This document shows positions 47,571 to 60,118 of a stretch of DNA of 64,000 bases, piece by piece. A program made the position numbers and the translations under genes. Location: positions 94,869,041 to 94,933,040 of the forward strand of contig JAQMRL010000008.1 in the NCBI GenBank assembly GCA_035578175.1, written 5' to 3'. The notes beneath the pieces are model-generated. The model had not been told where the DNA came from. It made no database searches and was given only the letters and a program-made list of their open reading frames with translations. The number at the start of each line of letters is the position of its first letter. The first letter of the stretch is position 1. The DNA is from Catonia carolina (lineage: Eukaryota; Arthropoda; Insecta; Hemiptera; Achilidae).

Positions 47571-47903
47571 TTTTTTAAAAATTCCTAATATGTGTACGTT
47601 GCAATCTGTTCAGTTCAGAACAATAAGCAACCCCATGACCCAATGAGATGAGGATGATGAGTATGACGTGTAAATGAGGTGTAGTCTTGTTCAGACTCAG
47701 GCCGACCATTCCTGAGAAAGTGTGGTTAATTGAACCCCAGCCATCAAAGTACACCGGTAACCACTGTCTAGCATTCCAATCCGTATAAAGGTAACTTTAC
47801 TAACCTTTACTAGGATTTGAACCAGGAACCTTCGTCTCCGAAAATCAGCTGTTAAACAGCTGATTTTGGCGACGACTTTACCTCTAGACCAACCCGGTGG
47901 GTT
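47571..47903 (-). mobile_element. tRNA-derived SINE, array copy C
   Basis: It is complete. It shares its 5' body words with copy B and the ggtaactttactaaccttta duplication with copy A, a mosaic that would be expected if unequal exchange or gene conversion acted in the array. Confidence 0.92.
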
Positions 47904-47920
47904 TTAGTAATATATATATA

Positions 47921-48244
47921 TTTTTTTTTTAAATTCCTAATATGTGTACGTTGCAATCTGTTCAGTTCAGGACAATAAGCAACCCCATGACCTAATGAGG
48001 TGAGGATGATATGTATGACGTGTAAATGAGGTGTCTTGTCCAAACTCAGGCCGACCATTCCTGAGAAAGTATGGTTAATTGAACCCCAACCATCAAAGTA
48101 CACCGATAACCTCTGTCTAGTATTCAAATCTTATAAAAGTAACTACCTTTACTAGGATTTGAACCAGGAACCTTCGTCTCCGAAAATCAGCTGTTAAACA
48201 GCTGATTTTGCGACGACTTTACCTCTAGACCAACCCGGTGGGTT
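47921..48244 (-). mobile_element. tRNA-derived SINE, array copy D
   Basis: It is the most diverged array member: a two-base-plus loss near gaggtgtcttgtcc, gataacctctgtctag in the body and gattttgcgacgac in the head. It ends aacccggtgggttcagtaata. Confidence 0.9.
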
Positions 48245-48943
48245 CAGTAATACTTTTAATGTAGCATTTTTTATCATAAGTAAAAAATCACGTTTATCGA
48301 TATTTATGTATTTACATAATTTTTAATGAAGCTATAGGAACTGGAAGAAAGTAATTAATGTATGAACATTTTGTAAATAAAAAAAGGAGTGCTTGGTACG
48401 TAAATTCTTGCATTATATGGACACTATGAATAATTGCCTTGTAAATTGATTCACTGAAGTGATTAAAATTTTAATTTAATTTGTTTCGTTTTTATGCACT
48501 ATAAGTTGCAGGAGATAACAAGTTGTGTTGGTTGATAGACTCTAGCAGAGTATTAAAGCTATTGTCATTGTGTGTCATTAGGAACGTTATCACGAATGGG
48601 TAAAAATAAAAATACATTTCTCTTTTATCTTTGATTGCAAGTGAAATTGTATTATTTAAATGTATTACTTGTGTTTACTGTATTTCAATGAAAAAATGAC
48701 ATTTTATTATTACGTATGTTATCTGTCTGATTTAAAAGAAAGTTTGTATAACTTAAAAAAACAAATTTGAGTGGTTTGTTTAACTTAGAAGTTACTATCC
48801 ATTAAGAAAAAGCACCGTACTATAATGGCTTTGTCAAAATTTACAATAAACGACCAACTCAAATAAAAAGTCTTTCTTATACATTTAAAAAAATTAACAG
48901 TTTCTAATTAAAGAACAATTTTATAATATAAATAAGTTCTTTA
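48245..48943. other. AT-rich DNA, no gene seen
   Basis: Nothing supportable was seen between the SINE array and the next SINE. Confidence 0.35.
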
Positions 48944-49085
48944 ACCCACCGGGATGGTCTAGTGGTAAAGTCGACGCTGCGAGTCAGCTATTTAACAGCT
49001 GATTTTCGTAGACGAAGGTTCCGTGGTTCAAATTTTGTAAAGATTACTTTTATACGGATTTGAATACTAGACAGTGGTTACCGGT
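48944..49085 (+). mobile_element. tRNA-derived SINE, head half, split by repeat C
   Basis: Head aacccaccgggatggtctag, B-box region tggttcaaattttg, and body to ctagacagtggttaccggtg. It stops there, and the complementary body half starts at about 49549. The palindrome is partly broken (cagctatttaacagctg). Confidence 0.8.
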
Positions 49086-49128
49086 GCAGTCTAATTGGCT
49101 TTAAGTAACCCTAATCCTAATTAAAATT

Positions 49129-49523
49129 GTGTTGTTTAGGTCATCAGCCAAAAGGCTGGTTTGAACCTGTAGAGGTTTTACTAAGTAAAACGAGGAGTGA
49201 GGTGGTTTACCATTGCCTTCCTCACTGAGTGGAAAAGTACGCTTATCAGCATGCCGGGCCCTCTGAAAAGCACATATTCTCCACTCTGCAAATGACACCT
49301 TCACTTTATTCACCACAGGGTCTGGCTGTATAATGAAATTCATTACTTTCAGAGGAGATAACTCTGATTAGTGTCTTTTACACCGCTACCTCTTCTGCTC
49401 TTAAATGATTCAGTCATTCAATTGGCTGACCATGTGATAAGAAACAGAACTATTTATTTTAGCCCTGCAACAAACAGATTGAGTGTAAATAATTTGACAC
49501 TCCACCTGTCTGTTATGGGCAGT
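49129..49523 (-). repeat. Repeat family C, copy 5, inserted in a SINE
   Basis: It runs on the plus strand from gttgtttaggtcatcagcca to ctccacctgtctgttatggg and is full length. Its 80-codon open frame is shared in part with copy 1, but the family is non-coding elsewhere. Sequence around it (taattaaaatt on both sides: 49118-49128 and 49524-49534) looks like a target-site duplication. Confidence 0.85.
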
Positions 49524-49548
49524 AATTAAAATTATCATTATCAAAATA

Positions 49549-49731
49549 AGCTCAGTCAATTAATGAACCCATTGTCTCAGGAGTGGTCGGCCTGGGTCTG
49601 TACAAGACTACGCCTCATTTACACGTCATACATAATCATCCTCAACTCATTGGGTCATGAGATTGCTTGTTGTTCTTATATTCTTAAATTGAACGTATTG
49701 TAACGTACACACATTACGTAGAGATTAAAAA
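49549..49731 (+). mobile_element. tRNA-derived SINE, body half after repeat C
   Basis: gtctcaggagtggtcggcct, gtctgtacaagactacgcct and cattgggtcatgagattgc match the second half of the SINE. The tail ends gagattaaaaa, where an H repeat is inserted. Confidence 0.8.
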
Positions 49732-50701
49732 TCTGGTGTGAAACACTCACACAACTTTCTCTTGCCAATGCAAATAATTAATAATAAACCTAACATTATT
49801 AATAAAATATTAAAAATAAACAACAACTAACCTCAAAAACATAACCTTATTTTAATCATGAGTGGAAGACGCAAAATGAAAATCGAACTCAATTTGGCTT
49901 AAAAAAAACGGAAAATCACACTTTCACGCTAAACTAGGCTCTGTAGAGAAAAATGCTCTAAACAAAAGTTGTAGATCTTTTAATTTTCTATAACTTTTAT
50001 TATATACACTTTTGTCGTAAAATGCATACTAAGACCGAAATGTTAAAAAAATCGATTTTTCTCACGTTTTCGTGAGAAAAAAAAACAGAAAATCGCAAAT
50101 TGCCGCTGAACTAAGCGTTATACAAAAAAATGTTTGAAACAGAAGTTGTAGGTTTTTAAATTCTCTACAACTTTTATTATATAAGTTTTTGCGCTAAAAT
50201 TTATATTAAAGCCGTAATCTTAAAAAAGCAACGTTTTTACGTGAAAACAGCCTCACCGAGAATTTCAGCAGACATGGCGCCTACCCTATCTTGTAGAGAA
50301 TAAAAAATTGAGTAAAATAGGCGATTTTAAAAAAAATCGTAGGACCAGTTTTTGAGAAAATCGCAAAAAACTGAAAAATTATACGAATAAACTACTACTT
50401 CCGGTTGACCGATTTTGATGAAAATGTTCGTGTCGCGTCCGGTAGTGGTATGTAACTTAAGTTTCAAGTTTCAAGTTCGTACGATGTTCCGTTCTTGAGA
50501 TATTCTGTTCACACACACACACACACAGACACACACACACACACACAGACACACAGACACACACACAGACCAATCGCTAAAAACATGTTTTTTGGATTCA
50601 GGGGGTCTGAAAACGTATAGATCCGGTGAAAACTCGATTTCGAAAAATCGACATGAAAACAATACTTTCCTTCCTATATATTCATATAGGCAAGAGAAAG
50701 T
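49732..50701 (+). mobile_element. Family H repeat, copy 6 (full length, in SINE tail)
   Basis: TCTGGTGTGAAACACTC start, ACTTTCTCTTGCC, TTTTTCTCACG hairpin, paired GTTGTAG/CTACAAC stem, mixed (AC)n with AGAC interruptions at 50513-50568, hairpin cctatatattcatatagg and end gcaagagaaagt. Flanks are TAAAAA on the left and TAAAAAA on the right. It has two gtttcaa units (double form). Confidence 0.92.
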
Positions 50702-50900
50702 AAAAAATATTTCTTTAATATTTGTTATAATCAGTTTCTGCAAAATATCGGGTTTGAATGTCTCTTCCGGGTGTACAAGTTCATCGAGTAAGTTTATGGT
50801 AACAAAATTATTTATTTTAATACAAAGACACCATCCGCATTGTACATTTTCTACAACATATATTTTTGTTCTTTCTTTTATCTTTTTAAATTTACGTTCT

Positions 50901-51080
50901 TTTAGTCCCTAGTTTGTGTACAATCCGTTCAATTTAAGAACAATAAACAATCCCGTGACCCAATGAGATGAAGATGATATGTATGTCGTGTAAATGACGT
51001 GTAGTCTTCTACAGACTCAGGCCATCCATTCCTGAGAGAATATGGTTAATTGAACCCTAACCTTCAAAGTTCACCGTTTA
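50901..51080 (-). mobile_element. tRNA-derived SINE, body fragment
   Basis: tagtccctagtttgtgtaca, cccaatgagatgaagatgat and acagactcaggccatccatt match the SINE body. The copy ends at ttcaccgttta, so the tRNA-like head is missing. Confidence 0.8.
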
Positions 51081-51123
51081 ACGTCAAAAAGTGATCTTCT
51101 TTATTATTAAGTCAAACTTGTTG

Positions 51124-51278
51124 GTTTTCATTTTGCATCATTCACTCATGATAAAAATAAGGTTATATTTTTTGAGGTTATTTTTTTGTTTATTTTTTAT
51201 GTTTGATTACTAATGTTAGGTTATATTGTTCATTATTGGCACTGGCAAAATAAAGTTGTATGAGTGTTTCACACCAGA
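51124..51278 (-). mobile_element. Family H repeat, copy 7 (5' fragment)
   Basis: gttttcattttgcatcattc ... ggcaaaataaagttgtatga ... ttcacaccaga matches only the terminal 155 bases on the TC side. It ends at a T run, as other copies do. Confidence 0.8.
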
Positions 51279-52520
51279 TTTTTTTTATTCTCTGAACAGT
51301 CAGGGTTCAAAACTATGGTACATTAAAACTGGTGGAACCAAGGTGAGATGAAACTATATAACGGTGTCTTTTCGCACTTTACCAACTAGTGTATTCTTCA
51401 AAAAGTATACTGTATAAACTTATGAAACTTTTCCCAATAAATTCCTGCGTATAAAAATTGCACATTACATCCTGAGAAAATAAATGAAAGTACCTTTTCT
51501 TAAGTTTTATTAATGAAAATTACTTTGCTTTTTTAAATAATCAGTAGTACTCGTATATATAACGAAAATTTTTGGTGTAATAAAGTTTATATTTTAATTC
51601 GATAATTTTTGTTTTGTTTGACCTAAAAAATGTTCCTGTTATTAATTAACAAAGACATAGATTAAAATACTTTATTTATAGGATGATTTTAAGATAACTA
51701 TAATACGCTCACATATGCATAAATTAGTACACAACATTACTTCAGTTATGTAAGATCTGTCACGAATACTTAAAAATCATTTGGAATAGAAAACGACCCA
51801 ATTTCTATCTTAGTAATCGAATTTGATTCATGTTGACAGTAATAAATTTCATTATTGTTCTTGAAGTGGTTATTTGATTCAGTTACGAGTTGTCTTGGCA
51901 TATTTTATTCGCTCAAAAATACTCGTTAGTGTTTTCTTTAAAACTTCTGGTTTTACACCCTGGATATTTTGTTTTTCTATAAAAATTAGTTTCATTGAGC
52001 AAAATAATTTGAATAATTTTACTTACGGGATCAAAAGTTTTTTTTAGTGTGAAATTTATTAACTTTGGAATATAATTCATCTTGTTTTTCAAGAGTGATA
52101 GATCTTAAGATAAAATTTTTTGTAAGATGTTTTAGGATAAAAAATATTCAGGTGAGTTAACAAGTAATATATATAATTTTTCCCAATTATCTGATTTAAT
52201 AACCGTTAAAAACATTATTTAATAATGATAAATTACCAAAATTTTGTGAAATTAAGGCCTTTATAACGAATATTTTTACTAACAAGTTAATTTTGTCTAT
52301 GAGCCAATGATTAAGGAATTATAAGTGATATATGCAGAGTGAACAAAAATTAGTGAGTAACGGATATTGAAGGAATTCGCTTTGATTCAGTTACCCTAGT
52401 GAAATATCTGTCTTAAAGATAGATAGTTTGAAAGACATCTGACAAAAAACACAAAAAGTAGGGGTCGAAAATATTTTTTTCTTTAGTTTTGACAGAAAAG
52501 TAGGCCTATAGTATTGCATA
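51279..52520. other. AT-rich DNA, no gene seen
   Basis: No exon or bounded repeat was recognised before the Jockey-type relic. Confidence 0.35.
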
Positions 52521-52526
52521 GTATAG

Positions 52527-53275
52527 TACTACCCCAAGGGGGAATACTATCCCCATTTCTGTATAGCGTATTTGCATCGGATATGCCTATCTTGGACACC
52601 GATAACCGCGACGTATACTGACGACACAGCAATTCTTGTACGGGATAAGAGCGCGGATGAGGCTTCCAGGTTGGCGCAGCGACATCTTTTATTAATACAG
52701 GACTGGTTTACCCATTGGCGTATTAAGGTGAACCCAGTTAAATCGACACAGTTTAAATTTACCTTACGACGTCAAACTTGTCTACCTGTGATGCTGAATA
52801 ACATTCATATCCCACAGGCCAGGGTGGTGCGATATCTTGGCTTATGGTTTGACAGGCAACTAACTTGGAGGCATCATCTGGTACGAAAAGTTTAGAACTT
52901 AACCGCCACCAGAAGTTACTCTTCTGCTTAATTAACCCTCGATCAAGATTAAACCTCCGTTCCAAGATTTTAATATACAAATCCCTATTAAGATCAATCT
53001 GGACTTACGGTGTCCAGCTCTTTGGAATAGCGGCAGAGAGTAATTTAAAGTCGATCCAAGCCTTTCAATCAAAATACTTAAGACTTGCTTCTGGCGCTCT
53101 TTTTTATGTAAGCAATAAAACCCTCCACGACGATTTCAAAATTCCTACAGTAAACGAGCTAACTGCGTCATTGTATAGTACATTTCACGAAAGACTAGAT
53201 GACCATCCAAACCAACTAACCCGTGATCTAGCTACAAGGAACTTTCCAACTATGCGTCGTTTAAAGCGAAAATAG
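52527..53275 (+). pseudogene. Jockey-type LINE relic (reverse transcriptase to C terminus)
   Basis: The first frame reads LPQGGILSPFLYSVFASDMP (motif B), then after a frameshift motif C TYTDDTAILVRDKSADEAS, WFTHWRIKVNPVKSTQFKFT and RVVRYLGLWFDRQLTW. After a second shift near 52890 come NLRSKILIYKSLLRSIWTYG, QAFQSKYLRLASGALFYVSN and ending TRNFPTMRRLKRK. 'YLG..LD..LTW', 'WTYG.QLWG.A', 'Q.FQSK.LR' and 'HPN.L' are Jockey-clade features. The endonuclease and RT motif A are missing (5' truncation) and there are at least two frameshifts. Confidence 0.85.
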
Positions 53276-53827
53276 AGTAGAGACATCTTGGTCTGAATAA
53301 CGGACAATACCCGAAGTTTTGAACGGAGAATGTATCACTGGGTACCTCTTCTCCTTAAAGTGAAATTCCCCTCCACCATTTAAAAATCAAAGACTGAAGT
53401 TGTGCACCTCAATGTACAGTACCGTAATAAAAATTAAAGACAAAAAAAAGGTTTGACATAAAATTACTTGTTATTACCAATTACCATACAGTATTACTCT
53501 TATTATTATTGCTAAGTAATTAAATGATACGATACCTAGAACAAATAAAGTAACAATACAAAAATCTTTTACAGTTCGTGCTTCGAAGTTACTTAATCTG
53601 TTGTCAAAAAAACCAAAAAGTTCCCCTGATTTAAATTAGTTTAAAAAGAAACTGAAGTCTAGTTTATTTTTCATTAGAGATATCGAATATGTGTTTAAGT
53701 AGGCTAATAGTTAATGATTTCTTCTTCTCTTAATTCACTAAAAATAATCAGGTATGCGTTTGGTACTAATGGATTTAGAGTGTATTTTTATATCAACGTT
53801 TGCCGTTATTTAACTAGTTTGTATATT
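53276..53827. other. AT-rich DNA, no gene seen
   Basis: The first 200 bases may be the untranslated 3' end of the Jockey-type relic (to about gtaataaaaattaaagac). Nothing else was recognised. Confidence 0.35.
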
Positions 53828-54788
53828 ACTTTCTCTTGCCTATATGAATATATAGGAAGGAAAGTATTGTTTTCATGTCGATTTTTCGAAATCGAGTTTT
53901 CACCGGATCTGTACGTTTTCAGACCCCCTGAACCCAAAAAACATGTTTTTAGCGATTGGTCTGTGTGTGTGTCTGTGTGTCTGTGTGTGTGTCTGTGTGT
54001 GTGTGTGTGTGAACAGAATATCTCAAGAACGGAACATCGTACGAACTTGAAACTTGAAACTTAAGTTACATACCACTACCGGACGCGACACGAACATTTT
54101 CATCAAAATCGGTCAACCGGAAGTAGTAGTTTATTCGTATAATTTTTCAGTTTTTTGCGATTTTCTCAAAAACTGGTCATACGATTTTTTTTTTAAAATC
54201 GCCTATTTTACTCAATTTTTTATTCTCTACAAGATAGGGTAGGCGCCATGTTTGCTGAAATTCTCGGTGAGGCTGTTTTCACGTAAAAACGTTGTTTTTT
54301 AAGATTACGGCTTTAATATAAATTTTAGCGCAAAAACTTATATAATAAAAGTTGTAGAGAATTTAAAAACCTACAACTTCTGTTTCAAACATTTTTTTGT
54401 ATAACGCTTAGTTTAGCGGTAATTTGCGATTTTCTGTTTTTTTTCTCACGAAAACGTGAGAAAAATCGATTTTTTTAACATTTCGGTCTTAGTATGCATT
54501 TTACGACAAAAGTGTATATAATTAAATTTATAGAAAATTAAAAGATCTACAACTTTTGTTTAGAGCATTTTTCTCTACAGAGCCTAGTTTAGCGTGAAAG
54601 CGTGATTTTCCGTATTTTTAAGCCAAACTGAGTTCGATTGTCATTTTGCGTCATTCACTCATGATTAAAATAAGGTTATGTTTTTGAGGTTAGTTTTTGT
54701 TTATTTCTAATATTTTATTAATAATGTTAGGTTTATTATTAATCATTTGCATTGGCAAGAGAAAGTTGTGTGAGTGTTTCACACCAGA
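53828..54788 (-). mobile_element. Family H repeat, copy 8 (full length)
   Basis: All H landmarks are present: ACTTTCTCTTGCC with hairpin at left, GT/GTCT tract at 53962-54010, two cttgaaa units, stem pairs near 54345 and 54445, and the closing ggcaagagaaagt and gtttcacaccaga. The left flank is TTA only and the right flank an eight-T run. Confidence 0.92.
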
Positions 54789-55734
54789 TTTTTTTTTATA
54801 AATATTCAAAAAATTAGTAAACCTAAAAATTAATAATCTTAAATGATACTAAAACCTAACAAGGTTTCTTAAACAATAGGGTTAATACCTAATTAGGTTA
54901 CCATACTTATTTTGATAAATCTATTTTCCAGTAAATGTTTCTTTACAGGGAGACTATACTTTGTATACCGCCAATGTAAAATTTGCTATTTTTAGGAACA
55001 TTTTTTATAGGATCGATGAAAGATACGAAAATGAAACTTTACACACTTATAGTTGTAGGATGGTTTTAGGTACTGATTTTTTTCAATTTAATCTGTTGGA
55101 CCATAAAATTTTTAAAAGAATAAAAAATAACATAAAACTTTTACAATTTTTTCTACGTTTTTTGCATATTAATAATTTTTTGAGCACCTGAGGAAGTAAA
55201 ACAATGTCGGTGAATGTGCATGTATATGATAATTAACTGGTAAAAATTTCAGCCAGGTAGTTTAAATGGTTTCTGAGAAAAACGTACTTGTGTTAAAAAT
55301 GTAAATTTACGGGAAACGGCACAAATGTAAAACAATATGTATACAAACAAGTTTAATTTCCCATCTATAGTTGGTTAGAAAGCTGCACCAACAGTAGAGA
55401 ATATTAAAAATAGTGAAGCAGATATTTAAAAAAAGTAAATTTCTTTTTGCACTAAAAACAAGCATAAAAAATATTTAAAATATTTGTTCTTGGCGACATG
55501 TTAATTTTTTAGGATAACCTGATTAAAACTTAAATTTTTTTGTCGTAATTTAATGTTTTAGTGGGAGATCTAGGTCTAAACTATTGAAAAACATAAAAAA
55601 CCCGAAAATCAAAATTTTTAGTCAAAACCATCGTACAGAAAATTTAAGTAATGTTTATGTTTATTATTTATATTATCGTTATTAAAGAAAAATATTATTA
55701 TTTTTATACTCCTCTATCTCAACCGATCACGCGG
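54789..55734. other. AT-rich DNA, no gene seen
   Basis: No motif, splice-consistent exon or bounded repeat was recognised. The frame at 54961-55191 (MYTANVKFAIFRNIFYRIDE) has no known motif. Confidence 0.35.
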
Positions 55735-55805
55735 TAAGAAAAAAAACTATTTTTATAGCCATCACAGATCAAGTGTAATTAATTTGACACGAACTTGCCG
55801 GTTAC
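55735..55805 (-). repeat. Repeat family C, end fragment
   Basis: ggtaagaaaaaaaactattt, tatagccatcacagatcaag and taatttgacac match the outer end of minus-strand C copies in altered form. Confidence 0.55.
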
Positions 55806-56196
55806 CGGTAAATTGAAGGATAAAGCAGGCATATTATTTGAAAAAAATGAACGAACTAAATGTAGTTAAAATAAAATTATTCTGTGGCCTTGAATGTTAC
55901 ATTAATGATGACAGCTTTTATACATTGTATGAACCCGTGTCATTAAATATACGCGAATGATTTACATAAATTTAACTATTATGTATGTAGGTCGTAACGT
56001 AAAAAACGGCATGCGATTAAAATTATATGATCAGGCTCACAAATTATGTGTCAATCTTTTATTACACTTGAGATTTTATGGTATTCAGTTGTTGATTTTT
56101 CTTTGGTTTACATGAACATTTTTTGTTGTCATGGTTAAAACACTACCTTCTTCAGACTTTTTTAAATGTTAAAACGACTGCTAATTTTGCTCATTG

Positions 56197-56585
56197 TCCA
56201 AAACGGGCAGGTGGAGTGATAGATTAATTGCACTCGATCTATTGGTTCCAGGGCTACAAAAAATAGTTCTGTTTCTTATCACATAGTCAGCCAATTAATT
56301 GACTGAACTGTTTAAGAACAGAAAAGGTAGTTGTAAAAGACTATAGTCAGAGTTATCTACTCTGAGAGTAATGAATTCACTATACAGCCAGATCATGTGG
56401 TGAATGAAGTGAAGGTGTCATTTGCAGGGTGGAAAGTATGTGCTTTTCGGAGGGCCTGGCATGCTTATAAGCATACTTTTTCAACTCTGTGAGGAAGGCA
56501 ATAATAAACCACCTCACTCCTAGTTTTTACTTAGTAAAACCTCTACAGTTTCAAAACCAGCCTTTCGGCTGTTGACTTAAACAAC
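56197..56585 (+). repeat. Repeat family C, copy 6
   Basis: It runs from gtccaaaacgggcaggtgga through ctgtttcttatcacatagtc and aacagaaaaggtag to cctttcggctgttgacttaa and acaac. It is complete with minor deletions. Confidence 0.8.
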
Positions 56586-56689
56586 AATTTTGCTCAAGTA
56601 TTGTAAAATTGCAAAATACTTGTATAGAATTCATGAAAACGGGCGCTTACATCGCTGCTATATGTTTTCAATTTGGTTGTACAATGTCG

Positions 56690-56900
56690 AGACAATTTAA
56701 AAAGGACCTTGGAATACTTCTTGCTGAGAAGTCAGAAATATAAATTATTGCAGAGTATTATGCTAGGAAAAATAACTGATAAACGAGGATCAGGTCGAAG
56801 AAAATGTGGCTAAAAACCTACAAAAATGTAGGAACGAGTGCCAATAATGTGCGAATTATTGTTATGGTTACCAACGTTCTTGTATGTGCATGAAGAAAAG
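56690..56900 (+). pseudogene. LINE C-terminal fragment
   Basis: One frame reads YLLLRSQKYKLLQSIMLGKI and TDKRGSGRRKCG, resembling the 'L-L-Q-I-I-x-G-K-I-x-G-K-R-x-x-G-R-R' ending of the LINE family at 16950 and 40050. It is short and decayed. Confidence 0.5.
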
Positions 56901-59740
56901 AGTAAATAGTAAAATTTAATAACCTCTTTTATCTACATAAATTCTTTTCTATGTTGTTTTTCAAAGTGTGAAAATCTTGTTAATCATTTGGTTTAGTAAT
57001 AAAGTGTGTAACTATTAAACCACTGAGACAGTCAATCTGTAATCATACTTTTTTTAAAAAAACGTAACGAACAAAATCAGACTGAAACAGCAATAAAAAT
57101 AAATACCTGATATTATAAATATGATCATTGTGTGTAGATAATTAAAAATTGCTATTCTTTGAAATTAGCCTAATTATAAATTGAAACGAGATATACAGAA
57201 TTTGTAAAGTAGATAGTTAATTCGTCAATAACTACATTAAATGTTGAAAAATCTCAATCTTTCCAAAAAAAACTAACATGTTTCTTACAATTAATTTTTC
57301 ATAAAAATTCTTACTTTATTGTTACAGTATAATCAGTTTATCTTAAATTAATTCAAGAAGCTCTATTCTTTGGCTGTAAATGTTGTTTTTAACAATTTCG
57401 ACTTGGTTAAGCACAATACAGAAACATGTATAATATTAGAAATTACAAGTTGACCTTGGTATAATAATATTCGTAGACAATTTTGCAAGTGAAATTTAAA
57501 TGTAATGTAATGGTTTTTTTTAATAAAATATTAGAGCTCATATTAAATGTTAAATTAAAATTTCCCAGAATGTTAGCTCTAAAATTTAAGAAATCCGCAG
57601 TTCTATTGGTCTGAATTAGAATATCTTAAAATTCTGTTAGAATTGTTATGGACAAGTATAAAACCGTGGGATATAAAAAGAATACTGTTATAATATAAAT
57701 TTTATAGCATCCTGCCACCAAGCACATAAAATAAAGTACAAGCATTAACGAGAAAGAAGAGGAAATTTCAAGAAAAAAATAAACAACGTTTAAGCGCAGA
57801 CAAAATTTGTACGTAGTATGACTACAAAATACTAAAACTGAAAGTCAGTGCGTTGTCTTCTTTTTATTTTGTTTTAATGTTTATGCAAATGAGAGACAAT
57901 AATGGGGATGGTCGAGAATAAGAATGCGAAATTTACTGTGCAATGCGTAGTTTATAAAATTTTCTAGACATTTATCTCTCGAATTTTGAATTAGTAATAA
58001 TTTTATTATTAATATTAATAAAAATTAATAAATTATTACAACAATTTAATAATTGTTACCAATAGTAAATTGTTATAATATGAATGGTATATAAGGCAAT
58101 AGTACCAGCTACTAGCTCAATCAAAAAGAAACGTAGTAAATCCTCGTTCGAACATTTTTAATCAGAACCCCTGAAATCAGAACCAATATTGGAAAAACTC
58201 TGGCAGAACTAAAACAATATTAAATGGATTACCGAAATCAGTGAAGATATTAAAGAACTACAAATCATTTTAGAAAACTTAAGAAAATGAAACAAATGTA
58301 CTCAAAACCGAAGAAACTGTTATAAACATTAAATGTAATAAAAACACCAATGGTAGGGTGATTTCAGACAAAGTAAGAAAAGTAAGATCTGAAAACATGA
58401 AAAAGATATGGATAAACAACCTATCCATAAAAATTTACTATAGTAATCCAATGCTGGCCATAAAAATTGAAAGAAAGCAAAACATAATTAAAATTTTGTG
58501 TTCATTTAAACATCAATGACGCAACAAATTGGGAAAATATATGACTGGGAAAGTTAAAAGTGAAAATTTAATTTTTGTTACGTCACATTTTACCTTTTAA
58601 TGAGCTCTACTTCCGTATTCGTTATGCAATTCGTAATCTACACCTGATATTGATTCAGAAATACACAAAATATTGAAAAATTGAAACAATGTGATTGAAC
58701 ACTATTTGTGAAAGTAGTAAAATATTAAATTTCAACTTTTTCACGCGTAATGAAATAATATTCCAATTATTATTACTTAATTCTTATTCTACATCTTAAA
58801 TAACTTTAGAAACGCACCATTTTTAAACAAAAAAGTAAAAGTGAAAGCGAAAAGAGAATGTGAAATTTTTATCAAGTGACGGTTAACCCTATAACAGTAA
58901 ATATTTACAGTTTTTATCATTTTAGACAAATTATAGCTCATGTTAATAAAATTTATGCATTTCTGTAGTTTTATTTTTCCAATTCTCATAACTTTTTCAC
59001 TGTTTTAATTTTTTCTTTCGTTCCTTTCCGTTATTTAGTCGCCATTTTTGAAAAAAAATTATATTTCTGTAATCTTTAATATGTATTTAGTTAATTAGTT
59101 CGATCTGTTTTTTCCGTTTTATTTATATCTTTTCACTTAGTCAAGTTACCTCGGGTGTATTACATCGCATAATGGTCGTAAAATAAAATTAATTTAAAAA
59201 AGCAAACAATTAAATTAGATAAATATTTCAAATGGCATACGTTGTTGTTGAATGATGATAATCATATTTAAAGAAATCGTTAACTTTTTAAAACATTACG
59301 TATTAATATACAACTGTGAACACCAATCATCCAAGTTAGTCCAATTCCTGTTTATTTTTTTTTTGTAATAGGAAAACTCTTTTTAAAAGGCCTTTATCAT
59401 GTTTATCTTGTGTACTTATTTTTCGTTATAATATTTTTACTCTAGTTATTTCGATTTTTATATAACCTTTAAAATACTTTATTGTTTAATTTGATATTGC
59501 ATAATCATTGTTGGCTATTTCTGTCTTCGTCTTCGCTTATTCTTTAAAAAAATTGCATTGGCCTAAGTAAGTTGATTCGTTTGTTTTCCAGCATTCTGGT
59601 TGCTAATGACTAAATTTTTGATGCAACGTAAAATAAATAAATATAAAAGTAAAGATTTCCGAGGCTATGTTATGGACTACACCTAAGACTTTTTTTTGTT
59701 TAGTCCTTTTAAGAACGCACTAGTTATGTAGGTAAAGTTA
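56901..59740. other. AT-rich DNA, probable LINE relic only
   Basis: At 58130-58560 purine-rich broken frames (TLAELKQY, then EDIKELQIILENLRK) suggest an old LINE coding fragment, at low confidence. No other structure was recognised. The frame at 58789-58989 has no motif. Confidence 0.3.
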
Positions 59741-59744
59741 GTTT

Positions 59745-59945
59745 CTCTTTAAGTTGTTTCTTGAGCTGCCTCCTCTTGGTATTCCTTTATTCTTTTACTC
59801 ACCACTTGTTTTTCTTTTTCTGTCCAAATTCTAATTTTGGACTCAGCAGATTGGAAATTCACAAAAGTTTTGATTTTGTGTCTAAATATGTTTACGATCA
59901 TAATGTCGTCGCCTGAGATTTCCAGTGTTATTAAGTCCTCTTCCT
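59745..59945 (-). pseudogene. LINE 3' end related to the 40.8-kb element
   Basis: The minus strand reads LEISGDDIMIVNIFRHKIKT, then SKIRIWTEKEKQVVSKRIKE and YQEEAAQE, matching the pattern of the basic tail of the 40.81-42.42 kb LINE (WTQERKEQFASQMKAYWQ). The plus strand left of it, agtccttttaagaacgcact after a T run, also resembles that LINE's 3' untranslated end (tagccttctaaggactacgc). Confidence 0.6.
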
Positions 59946-60118
59946 AATTAAATCTACCGAATATTTTATGAACTATGTAGAAAAACATTGAGCCGTGTTC
60001 GAGGTTATATTTTTGTTGATGTACGTGTACTTTATCGTGATTTTTTTCGTAGTTTCGTTTGATATTGATATTCCGTAGTGTTTGATATTTGCAAATAATA
60101 TTGTTATTTCTACTTTTT

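Noticed and set aside
46869..48244. CRISPR-like array
   Set aside because: The repeat units are 325-335 bp complete SINEs with A-rich tails, and the spacers are short AT tracts of similar sequence.
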